A stretch of 64,000 nucleotides of DNA from Carposina sasakii (taxonomy: Eukaryota > Arthropoda > Insecta > Lepidoptera > Carposinidae). The stretch spans positions 13,764,001-13,828,000 of the forward strand of contig CP053160.1 in the NCBI GenBank assembly GCA_014607495.2, written 5' to 3'. Shown here piece by piece: positions 1-12,689 of the stretch (within the stretch, counting starts at the first letter, position 1; each line of letters starts with the position of its first letter). The notes under the pieces are model-generated. The model searched no databases. It saw only the letters and a list, made by a program, of their open reading frames with translations, and was not told where the DNA came from. Both the position numbers and the translations under genes were made by a program.

Positions 1-470
1 AAAAGCTTAGGTCTACCAAATATGTTTTACTTCAAACTGGGTAGGTATTTTTTAAAATATTAAGTTGACCAAAGTTTTACATAAAAGTTTTAACTATATT
101 ACTTTTAAGCACAGAAAGATTTTAAACTTGGTATCAACTGAAATAAAAGGAAGCTTGTTTAGTTCTACATAACACCATCCTTAGTATACAGAATGCCTCC
201 TATTGTGCGATAAAAATATTGACGAGAACTTTCGTTGTGTTGCATCACATTGAAATGTTGGTGCGGATTATTATTTCCTCTATTTGCATCAACGCCTTTA
301 TGCGGCCAGTGATCGGAGCACGACTCGAAAATTTAATTATATACTTGAAAGCTTGTGAGAATGTACCTATATAGATACACTATCACGCTTCAATATATAG
401 GTAGTGTTCTATGCGTTTCACCAGATTCACTCTCTATTCTAGATTTTAGAATATTTAGAAAATTTTTGAT
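1..470. other. AT-rich unique sequence, no gene seen
   Basis: No reading frame, exon-like block or recognisable repeat was found on either strand before the LINE relic that begins near 471. Confidence 0.5.
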
Positions 471-1115
471 AACGCCCAAAATGGTTATACCGGCGAAATA
501 AGCAATGTCAGGTCAAATGTAAAAAAAGTATATAACTCCACCCCACAAGGGAGTGTTTTGGGATGCATCCTATTTTCAATATATATAAATTACCTCCCCA
601 AGATCCTGAGCGAATCATGCGTCCTATTTGCCGACGATATATCACTGTTAACCTCCTGCAAAGATAACGAACAACTGAATGAACATCTACATGAAACCCT
701 GCAAAAAATAGATAATTGGATGCTAGACCATAATTTAGAAATAAACTATTTTAAATAAAAAATAATGCAATTTAGACCACACATAAAAGCACCTTTAAAT
801 ATTGATTTCTCATACAATAATTTTAATCTAGAATGTATGAATACCTTTACACTACTCGGCCTAAATATTGATTCGCACGTAAACTGGAATTTACATATAC
901 AAAAAATAAAATCCAATTTGTCTTCATTTACATACGCACTATATCAATTAAAAGTTAGTACAGACCTCAGATCGGCCCTAACTGCGTACTACGCATACGC
1001 GCATACCTGGCTCAGTTACGGCATCATACTCTGGGGCAATAGCACGGACATAGAGGACATATTCAAGTTACAAAAAAGGTACATTTGTATCAAAATTCAA
1101 AATTTCAAAATTCAA
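471..1115 (+). pseudogene. Non-LTR retrotransposon (LINE) reverse-transcriptase relic
   Basis: A single frame from about 471 encodes the C-terminal half of a LINE reverse transcriptase. PQGSVLG (motif B) lies near 540-560 and the catalytic FADD at 627-638. Past it comes the thumb-like segment with FTLLGLNID and LHIQKIKSN, then LSYGIILWGN and FKLQKR. One in-frame TAA (756-758) interrupts it. The 5' side (endonuclease, RT motifs 0-A) is missing and the 3' side stops abruptly at about 1085, where the DNA becomes TTCAAAATTC-type simple repeat. The segment order fits Jockey/CR1-like LINEs, but clade assignment from this fragment is uncertain. It is a dead, 5'-truncated copy. No ORF1 or 3' poly-A end is visible nearby. 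Confidence 0.9.
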
Positions 1116-1155
1116 AATCATTTATTCGACATGAAAGTCATATGTTATCTGTAAA

Positions 1156-2850
1156 TTATTAATTAAGATCCTTAACTACATATGAATGCAATAAATTATT
1201 GAGATTGAGTATAGAAGAAGAAGATAGGTACCCTAACCATATTTTAAATAATAGCTACGACATTTATGTCAGTATTGTTACCATTATGGTAACTATTAAT
1301 AATTAGTGTATTGTGGCATCTTTAATTATAGAAACCACTCTTCTTTAAGAGTCCATGGAAATCCCCCTAATTTGTCTGTTAACAAATATTGTATAAAACC
1401 CTTCGTCGAAGATCACACTTAGCATTTTAAAGTAAATAAGCATACTCAGTACGGGTCATAATTTAATGAAACCACGTCTGCAAAATTTACAGCATCTGAG
1501 GAACTTATCAAGATGTCTGACTCCTTATTACAAACTTTACTTCCAAATTAATTTAAGTAATTCGCTTTTTATGTAACTTTGCTTGAATATACCATTACTT
1601 ACTTTAAAAAATAGGTAATTATGAAAAGAGAAACAGTTGCAGATTACTAAACCTTGCTAAAACTTATGTGTGTAGTTCAATGTGAATATTAAGATTAAAA
1701 TGGACGATATTTTTACTTTATACAGATTAAGGTACGAGTATTCGATGTACAAGTAAGTACCTATAGTTGAGGCAAACCAAGTAGTTAGAATGCTAAGAAA
1801 ACCTTAGATTAATGTTAGGTCTTCGCTGAATCATTATTCGAAGATGAAAATATAGAATTCAACTTTCGCATTTATAGTAAAGGTTTAAAACACAAGTTCA
1901 TCAGAAAATAACATCTCTGCACCTGGCAGAAAACTCCATCTATTTGTCTCTTGAGGCGAGTCCTCACTTGTGCGACCCAGAACTAGACAAAGAAAAATTG
2001 ATACAGGAGGGTACACAAATAACAAACACAATTACAAAGAATTTATTTATTTTAAGTATCTGTACGAGCAAGTCGCACATGGTATAGTGTCAGCAGTTTT
2101 ATTATATCGGCGTTTACTTATAAATAACAATGTTTTTTACAATAAATCAGTTCACGTTCAAACCTTGTCTGTTGTATTTATTTATACTTCTACTACATCA
2201 AGATTTCTTCTCATCTATATCTAAGACAAGCAGTCAAATGTACTAGTCAGCAAGGGCTCGTACAGTATCTATGAATTCCGTTTGTTTATTTTTAGTGATT
2301 AGTTTTGGATGTGGTTAAGAAGGTTGTTTATTCGTCGATTATTACAACTATTCTATTGATCTGTTCTATACTATTTTGTAGCTGTTATCTTTATGTATGG
2401 TGCCTACTAGAACTAATAATATAATAGAACTTATAATATTATTAGTAGCGTGATGTTAAAAATCTATTTTTATATCAAGTAATTGTTATTTTTTATATTA
2501 AATTAACAATGTGTTGTTAATTCTTACTTCACAGACGGTAGGTATGTGTTTATCTATAGGAATTTTGATATTATGCAAATTTTGTTACAATTTTTTTTTT
2601 AATACTAGTCACACTTTGTACACATCTGTACCTAAGCGAATTCCTCAAACTATGGAAGTTATAATTTAATGCACTTTGCCTTACTACTTACTTTGAACCC
2701 GATAACTAGTTTACGATTAAACTTCGGTTTAATGTTAAAATAGTTTTTATAGTATTTCGGAAGTTTACGACGGACTATTAAAGACTCTGTCATCTGTCGA
2801 TATCATACATTTTCATTTAGTTGAAATTCGGTGCCCTCGTGTACATACAT
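1156..2850. other. Gene-less AT-rich stretch
   Basis: No coding block was recognised. Short frames such as 1970-2224 have AT-driven composition and no domain. An imperfect AT palindrome (ACTAATAATATAA against its inverse) lies near 2408-2446. Confidence 0.45.
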
Positions 2851-2940
2851 ACATTTATACACGCGGCTATGATCCCAAAATGAGACGTGGATCATAAAGG
2901 AAATCCCACAGCCACGTTTAGCATAACCCTCTATTTGGGT
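2851..2940 (+). repeat. Dispersed family B fragment
   Basis: The stretch shares its word order with copies at about 9755, 21780 and 59670: GGCTATGATCCCAAAATG, then a block like ATCATAAAGGAAATCCCACA, then GCCACGTTTAGCA. All copies are short and diverged. The insertion of the hAT-type element at 2941 cuts this one off. Origin (SINE, LINE tail or other) cannot be decided here. Confidence 0.55.
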
Positions 2941-3333
2941 TAGGGTTGCCAACCGTTCTGTTTTCCCAGGACATGTCCTGCTTTTTGGGGTGTCCTGGAC
3001 TGTCCTGGATAGTTTTTAGGCATTGTCCTGAGTTTTAGAGCCCTGACACATTCGCCAACGGCAGATTTTCTAAGGATGCCGACATCAGGTCAACGCCTAG
3101 TGCGACGACACAAATAAGCATCAGCGGCGACTCTAGAACCCTACAAGAAGCAAATACGTAGTCGCCGGTACTGAATGTGTTAAAGACCTATGTTTTGAAA
3201 TTCGCATGCCACTAACTCTCTCCAATCGTATTGTCACTGGGCTCGCACATGTATTACTCCTGGCTTTCAATCGAAATATCCTGGTATTCCTTCTTCAAAT
3301 CCTGGTTTTAAAAGTTTTGAGATGGCAACACTA
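2941..3333. mobile_element. hAT-type MITE with 8-bp target duplication
   Basis: The ends TAGGGTTGCCAAC and GATGGCAACACTA are imperfect inverted repeats. They are flanked by an 8-bp duplication, ATTTGGGT (2933-2940) and ATTTAGGT (3334-3341), with one mismatch. An 8-bp target duplication and such short TIRs are hallmarks of the hAT superfamily. The 393-bp body has no transposase frame, so it is non-autonomous. GTCCTG-type words (CCAGGACATGTCCTG, GTCCTGGACTGTCCTGG) recur near the left end and CCTGG words near the right end, as subterminal repeats often do in hAT elements. Confidence 0.8.
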
Positions 3334-3341
3334 ATTTAGGT

Positions 3342-4569
3342 GCATGATTTCCAGCCATCCAAAACGTCTTAACACTCGATTACATTCCCCCGCCCAAGCT
3401 CGCTTGAGCTGCTAAAACATTCTTAACGAGATCGTAACTCTGCAGGAATAACAGGAGCAAAACCAATTATTATTAATGCAAAATACACTCCGGCACCTCT
3501 TTCACCGGCGTCATTTCATCAACTTTTAGAACGAATCCGTTCCGCTTGGGAAACTTGTCATTCAAGCGCTCTCCAACTTACCTTATTCTGAAGACAGAAG
3601 TTACTGTTTACCGTTTTAAACAAATGTGTACTTTGATAACCGGGATTTAAAATGCAACTGGAAGGTGCAAATAAGTTTTTTTGTAAAAATGCTCGACCAA
3701 GGTTCCTTATTTATATGAGTTAGTTAAGGTTATACCAAAATGTCATACTGTGCAATGAGAAATTTGATCTCAAGCCACACGCCATGGCAATGCCCAATCC
3801 TTAGCCATATTAGCCATATTGTTCGATAATTTATAATAAAGTTTTGTAATTTATTTACATACATACATAAACTTACGTAAGATTTAGTTTAGTACGTTCC
3901 AAACATACCTCTTTCTCCTCGTCTTTAATTTAATTTGTCCAGTTATTTACCTCCTGTAATTTATACCAGGTAAGTACTTCAATATTCTTATATCTAATGT
4001 AGTCACTGATGGAGTTGATCAGCTTGATGTGATTGAAGTCTTCTTCTTATCACTAGCGTGAAAATGGTTACAGATTTATAATAAGGTAAATATTTTTCTT
4101 ATTTAGACCTACTATCTTATCTAGATATTGTTACCACCCCTCAATACACATACGTCTTATAATTCCGATGCACTCTAAGATAAGTTGCTGGATCGTGTTC
4201 GAATCAAACGAGCTGACAAAGTTGTATGTACTTTGGCATAGCCTGTGATTACTGAACAGCTTATCAACTGTATCTTTTTAAAAGTAAATGGTAGGTGTAA
4301 TAATAGCACTGGTCAGATGGTTTTAAGTATTTCTGGACTGTATATTTATACTCACTTTCTATAAATAGTTGCTCTATTGAAATTCGAGTTTTTACGATTA
4401 GTAGCTTGTCTATAAATGTTCAGAATTGGAAATACATAATTTACTTTGGCAAGAAAAGTACCTACATAGGACATTTCTGTCGTAGGTTTGGTACTGATTA
4501 CTGCTTCTTTCAGCTATGTATTTTCTACTGCTACATTGTATTTTAAAGCTCCAAACACTCCAGATGCCT
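3342..4569. other. Gene-less stretch
   Basis: Only local features are seen: a short tandem ATTAGCCAT repeat near 3800-3822 and (ACAT)n near 3855. No exon-like or domain-bearing frame was recognised. Confidence 0.45.
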
Positions 4570-4857
4570 TCAAAATCTGACCTCATAACACTTTCTTAGG
4601 TAATCCGAACCCGAGACTTTACGTTGGCCTGGCTGGATACTATATAAAGGAATTTCGTTGGAAAACCGTTCGGTTTTATCGCCTTCTAAAACTGAAATAT
4701 TCACGTTTCTCAAAATATACTCCTGCGAATCGTTCACTTTGCTAAATACAAAATAGAGCAGATGGTCGCTTGGAACGACGCACAAACGACGTAAGTGCAG
4801 GAAAAACGTTTTCAGCTTTCGACCGGAAGCAAATCGAATGATCGAAGGTAATAAAAT
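4570..4857 (-). other. Unassigned open frame of 95 codons, doubtful gene
   Basis: On the minus strand a frame is open from just after a TAA at 4858-4860 to a TGA at 4570-4572. The predicted product has mixed, protein-like composition (for example VNDSQEYILRNVNISVLEG and QPGQRKVSGSDYLRKCYEV) and GC content above the surrounding DNA. No ATG start is visible in the frame, so it would have to be an internal or last exon or a gene relic. I recognise no domain. Splice signals at the edges are not convincing. It is kept because composition differs from its neighbours; chance openness remains quite possible. Confidence 0.2.
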
Positions 4858-5042
4858 TTACTTTTCCGAAGGAAGTAGCTATGCATTGTCTGGACTCTGG
4901 ATTGTTATATTTTGTTGTAATCCGGTAATGTCAGCTGGCTATTCTTTCAATTTATTTTGTTATTTCATTATTGTAAATGGAATTTTAAAAGTCTAAATAA
5001 CCTACCTATACCTATTAAATCTCGTATCGTATAAGTATCTCG

Positions 5043-5280
5043 TATGCTGCTCTGGGAGTGAAAAAAAAACGTATAACTACTACAGCTGCTTCTCTTCTCG
5101 GGCATACTGTACAAGTCAGTAGAGGGACAAGAGGTCACTGCTAACCGAACTTGTACATCTAAACTATACCCTCAAAATTGATCAGAAGTGGCACCATGTG
5201 GTTCTATCGGCCTTTGGTGCTCTGCCTACCCCGTAAGAGATAAAGGCGTGATATGTATAGGTATGTATGTAAATCTCGGT
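5043..5280 (+). repeat. Dispersed family A, near-complete copy
   Basis: The copy begins TATGCTGCTCTGGGAGTG and runs through CAGCTGCTTCTCTTC, GTACAAGTCAGTAGAGGGAC and GGCACCATGTGGTTCTATCG to CTACCCCGTAAGAGATAAAG, ending in a GTATGTATGTA tail. Other copies lie at 12249-12497, 16815-17072, 17086-17227, 41053-41520 and 56216-56470. Relative to the 16.8-kb copy it lacks the segment with GTCTTGGTGTTTTGTAAGCG. The family codes for nothing. The fixed tetranucleotide tail and 5'-truncated members (see 17086) suggest insertion by a LINE-type mechanism. Confidence 0.85.
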
Positions 5281-5365
5281 AAGAGATAAGGTCGCCTTTG
5301 TACACTATCTATGTTATATACTTACCTGCTGTATATTATCTGTGTACAATAAAGAATAAAGATTG
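5281..5365 (+). repeat. LINE 3'-end-like tail
   Basis: The motif GATAAGGTCGCCTTTGTACA followed by TGTGTACAATAAAGAATAAA resembles the 3' UTR ends of lepidopteran LINEs, including an AATAAA signal. A related tail lies at 23570-23645. No coding part is attached. The call rests on recognition, not alignment. Confidence 0.4.
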
Positions 5366-8300
5366 ACTCGGTAACATGTCCTATTGGATTCGTTATCGGA
5401 TTGCTGGATTGTTTTATTTTATTTTATATATATATTTTATTTATATACGCGAAAAGCTGCGGTAGGCTTAACCTAATAACCTAACGTAGGACCTAATAGG
5501 CTAACTGATGAAAAGTGCATGTGTAAATTGCACACTTTAGCCGACCTCTTTGCGGAATAATGGGTGTGACTATATATCAATGAAAACCTTTAAACATATT
5601 CAAAATTACGTTATTTTATATAAATAAAACATTTTCGGCAAATATTTCCGGCCATTGCCCTGGCTGACCCTGTCTAACGCAATGCCGGATTAAGACAAAT
5701 GACGCTCGAGGTTTGACGTGCTCGATATGTTGCCTTTTGTAGCAGATTACATTAACGAAAAACAATTAGGAGGGTGCTTAGTGTTTGTAGCAATTTTACG
5801 TGGGAAGCGGAAGTCTTTCAAAACATTTCTTTTCATTTTTGTCAAGCCTAACAATGTTTGCCCATAGACATAGTTTTTACTAATCCTGATGACGTCATGA
5901 GTGTTGGCTATACATCTATTTATAATTTAAATGCTTTCGGAATTGCTAGTCTATTATATTGTATGCTAGGTGCTCGGATGTGCGGTTGCCTGTGAACGCA
6001 ACAAACACCAGTTGAAAACACAGAAATAGTTTTGCCGTTGATTATGAAGGATGAATATTACGATGATGAGAAGTAATGTTAGCCTTATTTTTTATACTGA
6101 ACCAATGACTTGGCGGTCACATCTCGCCTTGAATCTTCCTTCATGGGCAGATTCGATCACTTACAATAAACAATGTTAGGAAGTTCAGGGGTGAATTATA
6201 TTACACTATCACGAAAATGGTTCTCAAGTGATCTGATACTATAATATTGTTGGGAAAACGTATCATAAATATGAGTAATCTGTACGACCGTCTGTCTGTA
6301 TATAGCTTATTATTTATACCTACCTAGGATTGTTGCTTCAGACATTATCTTTGCTTTTTTCAATTTATTCTAGGACAAGTATTTTTTTAACTTGGTAAAG
6401 CCCGTTTTCCAGTATTTCCACCGAGTAAGAGTTTGGGAGTAAATAGAGCAAATTTTTATTCTTTTTGCACTCTTTGTCATTTTATACCACTATTTGTTTG
6501 TGAAAACAGATGTATGCATATTTGTATTGCGAGGTATTTACAATTATTATCAAAATTTAGAGATCATTCATAGATTCGCACGATAACTGATTTCCACCAT
6601 AATTTTCAGCAAAAGTTCAATAACGAACGGACTTCTGAAAGCTCATAACTTTAAGTTTTCCAATCTAGAGTGCCCTACTTACTTTTCATGCCATTGTCGC
6701 TTACAATGTTGACAGTACTTATTAAGCAGAGCGATATTATAGATCGCCATAACCTTTTGTTAATATAAGCTTCATTAAAACAGGCTATGCTCTCCAAACG
6801 TCCGGTTTAATGTTCTAAATAGATATTATATTATGACACAAACGATGTCTGCATTTTATGCCATACGATTCGCGCGTCCGACCTGAGTTTGGTAGATTTT
6901 CGTTCGATACCTACTATATATTTAGATACCTGCTAAGTAAGTAGGCACTAAGGGGTAGTTTAGGTTCGGAAGGGGTGAGCAAAATGATATGCAAATTTGT
7001 GACTCACAATCACAACTTTATTATTTATATCCAAAAGTTGAAGGTTAAATAAAGTAGTATAGTCAACATATTACCTACCCTTGCGTGAATGTCTTGTGAT
7101 GTTACATTATCAAAAATAAACTTATCCTAAGTTTATATTATAACCATTTATTGTGTTTTAAAGGCTACCAGTAATGCACATAATTTACTACCAACTAAAT
7201 CAAAATGTCTATCTGGCCTGACCTATTTTGGTAAGCACTTATCCATTTTTGTTAACATTTAAATTATAGCTAAAACAAAATACTGAACTGGAAACTTGCT
7301 AAAAAAGCACGAAACCCGTTGAGGGTAAATGTAATTCATTGTAAAATTATGAAGTTCTGATATTATGTTGTTGCAAAAACATTTTCAGACTGCCCGGAAA
7401 AGATTGAGGTTTATCTTACCGAGTACACCCAAGGGGATAACATTTTTAAATTATTTGTATCTTGTGCAAGCTATACATAATCATAGGGGTAATGTATGAG
7501 ACACAACACTACCTGATCTTAATGTAGAAAAAAAAATTGAAAAGACAACGCTCATACAGTATGCCAACTTTATCTAATCATGTAAAATTCAACTTTTTGT
7601 ATATCAGCTGAATCTCCGTCCGTGCATAACATAGGAATGTCGTAAGAGTCGGTATAAGAATTTGGGTTCTCTAGGGCCATGAGCTAGCAAATTATTGCTA
7701 ATCTTTACATCTAAACCCGCCATTCTAAGCGTGGTTGTTGGATAGTTTTCGTAATCATATAGTTCTGTTTATGCGTGTTAATACGTAAAGTAACTTGACG
7801 ATTACAAAATTATATGAATAGTATAGTAGGTATAGTTTAGATTAAATTAGTATGTATTTGCTAATAACATGTTTACTGGCTTCAAAATGATTTTTGCATA
7901 TAAAGATTTACTCGTGATATTAGCTTTTCTATACCTGTGTATAATAACTAGCACATGTACTGTAAAATCGAGTTTCCCAACTGTATAACATGTAGACTAA
8001 GTATGTTATAAGTTAGCGATGCCGTGAGGCGAAAAGCGTTGTGGTCAACCATAATTGAAATCCCAGGGAAGCTTGTCGACAATCTCCATCTTGTTTCAAC
8101 CCTACAGAGGATTCTGAATGTTTCGTATGAATAACTCTGTAAAAGTTTTGAACTGTGTTGGAAATTACCACACCTGAGTTGTGTGGGGGCTCCAAGTTTT
8201 CAATTTGAATTAATTTTTGGGTTAATGAACTTTCATTGGGATGCTACATGTTTTGTTTATTAGTGTTTTGTGAAAATGAAGATTCAAATTACTGATAACC

Positions 8301-8543
8301 AACAAAATGGTTATTAGAATTTGATTGGCAAAATTCAACTTATTTGATCCATGTGTATATATAGAGAACATTTATATTTATATTTCAATTAGATGCAATA
8401 GTAGCACTGCAGCATATAGATATACTTAGATTCTATTTAAAAAACTGCGCGAAATAATCTCAAAATTGGTGCAAGTAAGCTACGTTAGAAGAAATGTTGA
8501 TAAGCTAAAATAAGGAAATCTTTTTACCTCTTTTTTCTTACAG
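5366..8543. other. Gene-less AT-rich stretch
   Basis: No domain-bearing frame, RNA gene or clear terminal-repeat element was recognised in these 3.2 kb. Short frames present, such as 8013-8195 on the minus strand, look random. Confidence 0.45.
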
Positions 8544-8655
8544 AGAACAGAAGGATCTCGAGTATGCTCGTACGAGAGCCTCATTATTGCAAAGCACGGC
8601 GCCCTTGTACGCCGGAATAAGGCTCTTTTATAAACCTCACATACGCATCCAATAA
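8544..8655 (+). other. Possible 3'-terminal coding exon
   Basis: A strong acceptor-like sequence (CTCTTTTTTCTTACAG, ending at 8543) is followed by a GC-richer block. In one frame it reads EQKDLEYARTRASLLQ and continues for 36 codons to a TAA at 8653-8655. An AATAAA at 8694-8699 lies at a plausible distance for polyadenylation. I do not recognise the product and found no upstream exon. All three frames stay open for 26 codons or more here, so the frame choice is not secure. Treat as a candidate only. Confidence 0.2.
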
Positions 8656-8699
8656 GGGGAAGCGACCTTTTAAAAATGTTCAAATTTGTCTAGAATAAA

Positions 8700-9749
8700 G
8701 ACGCTTGTAATGTAAGAAGTATAGAAGTTAGTTCACTTGCTAGAAGCAAGCAAGATGTGAATGTTTAAATGGGCTTGTTTAGGCACTTAGCCATGTACCT
8801 AATGGAATACGTAAACAATATTATGAGTTTGAAAGTTGAAGGGAACTATACAAATCAAATCCAATAGATATTATGTTTATTTAGTATGCAAATTAACGAT
8901 TTACTTGAATTATGTTTTTTTCATTTGCGTCAAGTGGCCCTTACAACAAGTCTAGATAAGGGACTTCACAATTTACTTACAATATATAGGTACATACCTA
9001 GAACACATTCTACATTAGATTTCAAAGCACGCCGCGAACTATTTTGGGCGTATACAAGAAATTGCTATAACATGTTTCTGATGTAGTAAACATAAGGAAG
9101 GGAACGCGGCTTCCCATTTGTCGGGAAAGGTTCATTCCATTTAGAACTTTCATTTGTGGTTTCGTTTATATTTTTATTTACTAACATTAGATGGCTCGGT
9201 AATATTTTCTATTAGATTCGTTAACGGTATCGTTTTACTACGTGGTATAAGGCTGACAAACAGGTGGACATAGGTGAGATATTTGCCTACTTGATTCCAG
9301 CCTTTTTGGTGTTAATAAGTTACCTATAAATATAATTATGTTAAATAAAAAAAACTACATTTTTCCGTTGTTGTACCTACAATGCACCTAAATTTATCCA
9401 TTTCCACTACAAAATTTTTACTTCCACATTAAATGATCTTTCACCAAACGAGACAACTTCTTTTATGATAATATCTCTATCTTATAACACATTACATTTC
9501 GATATTGCTGAAACCTGTTAAGCTTTTAGAACCAAGTGGAGCCCAGCATTGCCGCGTCTAGAATTGTGATGAGATAAAACAATGGTGCGCGCAGGGGCGG
9601 TTAGTAAATCATTTCTGTAGGAAATCACTGAGCTGCTTGTTGTAATGTGGCCTGATGTGTATTGTTGATTCAGGATTTTAGAGTTTTAGATAAAAGGTTT
9701 TCCTAAAAATAATGTTCCTTATGACTTACCTTTGTGATGTCTCTAAAGC
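8700..9749. other. Gene-less stretch
   Basis: Nothing beyond AT-rich unique sequence was recognised. The frame at 8886-9086 has no domain. Confidence 0.45.
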
Positions 9750-9880
9750 ATATAATATGCTGTTATCCCGAAATGGGGTAGCACGAACTGTGGCATCGTA
9801 AAGGAGATCCCACAGCTACGCTTAACATATTGGGAGCAGATCTAAATGATCAGTGAGCAGTTGTTAGCTTAGAAGAGAAA
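9750..9880 (+). repeat. Dispersed family B copy
   Basis: Contains CATCGTAAAGGAGATCCCAC, then AGCTACGCTTAACATATTGG and ATCAGTGAGCAGTTGTTAGC, matching in order the copies near 21780 and 59670. No coding potential or clear flanking duplication is visible. Confidence 0.6.
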
Positions 9881-11224
9881 ATGACCGATATTTAACTCTT
9901 ATGACATGCACGGAAGGAGACTCTAATCAAAAGCAATTGTAATAGACTATTGTATTGTTGATTCTGGTTTAAAAGTTTTAGATAAAGGATTTCTTAAACA
10001 AAATAAAGTGAAATTTCTTCAAAATTGTTGCAGTAGGTACTATTTACCTAATTAATAAATTTAGGTATATAATAAATAAACAAAACAAGTACAATGACGA
10101 AATTAAAGTGAAATCTGTAGTCATTGGGTATTTATTTGCCCTTACATGTTTTGTAGAAGCGGCAGTAAGGTTGTTATAGCCAGATGTCTCCCTAACGCTA
10201 ACCCGTCTTCAAGGGAAAAGATAAGTGATAATCTAACAAAAATCCATACAAGCGCTATATTGTTTTTATAAATGTGTAGAAGCTAACACAAATAAAAACT
10301 AAAACGGGATGCATTTTACTAAAACACCATCTAATTTCAAATGCACACAGAATTTATATGAAACTTTTACCTAAACCAAACTCTGCAATTTATTCCATGA
10401 ATTTGCTTAAAATGATATATCGCTGTCCCTCCTGACCTATATGTTTCATATTCAAAATAGGTTAACGATGGAATAAATACCTATGTGTATTTAGGGAAAT
10501 ATATCGACTCCATATTATTTTGTTAAAAGTTAGCTATTGGTCATCAACCCTCGCTTCTGAAACACGGGTTCGTATTTTTGTTTATGTCTCCGACAAGTAT
10601 CTACGAGTAGATATATTTTATATTTGACATTAAAATTTCAACCAATTTTTATTATAAGTACCGCTGCAGTAGTTAGTATATATATATTAGTTTTTCTATA
10701 ATCGATCTTTAGGTACTTTACTTTACCATTACCTTAGTAAATCAGTTAAATGAACTTTATTGTAACTAAAAGTTTACATTAAATATATAGAGATAGCTTA
10801 CAGTATAACTAGAGAATAATGGAGTACTTTAATTTTTTTACAATTCCCAACAATGATATTTTCGGAGTGAAGTCCAAGTTTAATCTTACAAAAGCCAAAG
10901 TAGTGGCTAGTGCAAAACTTAAATCAGGTTCTATTCCCGTAATCCTGAGCTCGAGATTTTGTCCATTTTGTCTGACAAAAACTTTTCAATCAAAGTTTCC
11001 TTGCTATTAACGTAAAAATATTAAAAACTTGCGACCCGCTCTCATTTTGCTCTATCGTATTTTGGCTCATGTGGCTCTGGAATTAAACTATACATTACTT
11101 CTGATTATCTTTGGCGATAATCTGCTTAAGTAAAGGTGCTTCCACAATTCCACATTGTAATTCTAACATATGTAAAACGAGTGTATAAGAACAGCAGTGA
11201 GTGTAAAAAACACATTTTTTTATC
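9881..11224. other. Gene-less AT-rich stretch
   Basis: No supported gene. The 63-codon frame at 10819-11010 lacks any recognisable motif. Confidence 0.45.
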
Positions 11225-11522
11225 AAGCCATATAGCCGTAGTAAGCAACATGTAGCCGCGTGGTACCGGCAGAGTAGAATTCGTACCACCCCATGTCTGC
11301 CCATGGGTATCGAATGAGGCGATTAAAGGTTTCCGGGAGGTGGGCAGCAGTGCCTCCCGTGTTGATAACATAGTCCAAAATACAAACTGCGGTCACCAAC
11401 CCGCCTGCCCAGCGTGGTGACTATGGGCAAATACCCCCCTGGCAGTCTTGTGGCGTGCCCTGGGGGAGGCCTACGTCCAGCAGTGGACTGCAATAGGCTG
11501 ATGATGATGATGATGATGAAGC
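11225..11522 (+). mobile_element. 5'-truncated LINE 3' end with (TGA)n tail
   Basis: The block ends with CAGTGGACTGCAATAGGC directly followed by TGATGATGATGATGATGA. This is a 3' end I associate with LINEs that are very common in Lepidoptera. Upstream parts (GGTATCGAATGAGGCGATTA, TGCCTCCCGTGTTGATAACA, GGCGTGCCCTGGGGGAGGCC) occur in inverted orientation at 14968-15212. Only the 3' UTR region is present and no reverse transcriptase remains. The 70-120-codon frames crossing it are incidental. Confidence 0.75.
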
Positions 11523-12248
11523 AATATGTTGTTATCTACTGTGTGTCTGTGTATAATAAGAATACATACATATACTTACCGAGGTTAAGACAAATCTATG
11601 CCAACCAAGCCCTTATAACCAGCCTTTGTAATGGGCCATCCTTTTATGCACATACCACGATTTTTTATAGTATGCATAGATAATCCACGACCCGATTCAG
11701 CTACCCCGTGTGATAAAGTCGAATTATAAAACCAATATTTTTTACATAATCCCCCTTTCACAAATGTGTACCATAACGGAAGCGAATAATAGAGTATAAA
11801 TTCGAAAGCCACATATTTCTGTGTCACGGGTACATTTCTAATTTTACGCGCGCGGCCAAATTTATGCACCATACATGTGTTGCCATATAGAACTGTAATA
11901 ACGTTCGGCGTCGGCTCGTGCAAACACGAAAGACTCATCTGAAAATAATAATGCCTTACAAAAAGAAAGCAAATATAATAATACTGGTTGGATTATTCAC
12001 TGTTTAATAAATGAGACAATCAGAGGATTAAATCTATTTTGAATACATTATTTTAAACTAGATGATAGAATTCTCACTAACTTTGAAAATTTAATAAGAA
12101 ACGCATGATATTCCAAGATGTATATTTTCGATGTTTGACATCAAGAATTAATTTATGCTGAACGTGGCTACAGTATCTACTTTATTGTCCTCTGGCTATT
12201 CTATTTCGTGAACACAGCTAGGTATATGTATGTATACCTATCTATAAT
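11523..12248. other. Gene-less stretch
   Basis: A minus-strand open frame of 117 codons (11585-11938) has no recognised motif and no splice context; I regard it as chance. Confidence 0.4.
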
Positions 12249-12497
12249 GTATACATACATATAATCACGCCTTTATTCCTTACGGGGTAGACAGAGTACC
12301 AAGGGCCGATAGAACCACATGGTGCCACTTCTGACCAATTTTGAGCGTATAGTTAAGATGTACAAGTTCGGTTAGTAGTGACAGGTGGTCAGCCCATCGC
12401 CTACAAAACACCAAGACCCTCTACTGACTTGTACAGTATGCCCGGGAAGAAAAGCAGCTGTAGTATTATACTTTTTTCACTTCCCAGAGCAGCATAA
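12249..12497 (-). repeat. Dispersed family A copy
   Basis: Minus-strand copy reading on + from CATACATATAATCACGCC to CACTTCCCAGAGCAGCAT. Words like ATCTATAATGTAT before it and ATCTATATGTAT after it may be an imperfect target duplication of about 12 bp. Confidence 0.85.
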
Positions 12498-12689
12498 AAG
12501 TAATCTATATGTATGTATGACAAAATATTCAAAACAACAGTAAGGTGTAAACTTTACAAGTTTGCAACATACAAAGCTTTTTTACAATAAATTCTTTTCC
12601 CCAACCTCCAACTAACCATTTTTTAGTTTAGTTGTAATTCAACTCCAATCTTATCCTTAAATGTGTTTTTGTAATAGTTGCTATATGTG

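Noticed and set aside
2900..2955. TTAGG-like telomeric repeat (GGGTTAGGGTTGCC)
   Set aside because: Only two adjacent units formed where the hAT-type TIR meets its target duplication; not a telomeric array.
11585..11938. 117-codon minus-strand frame
   Set aside because: No motif, no splice context, composition like the surroundings.
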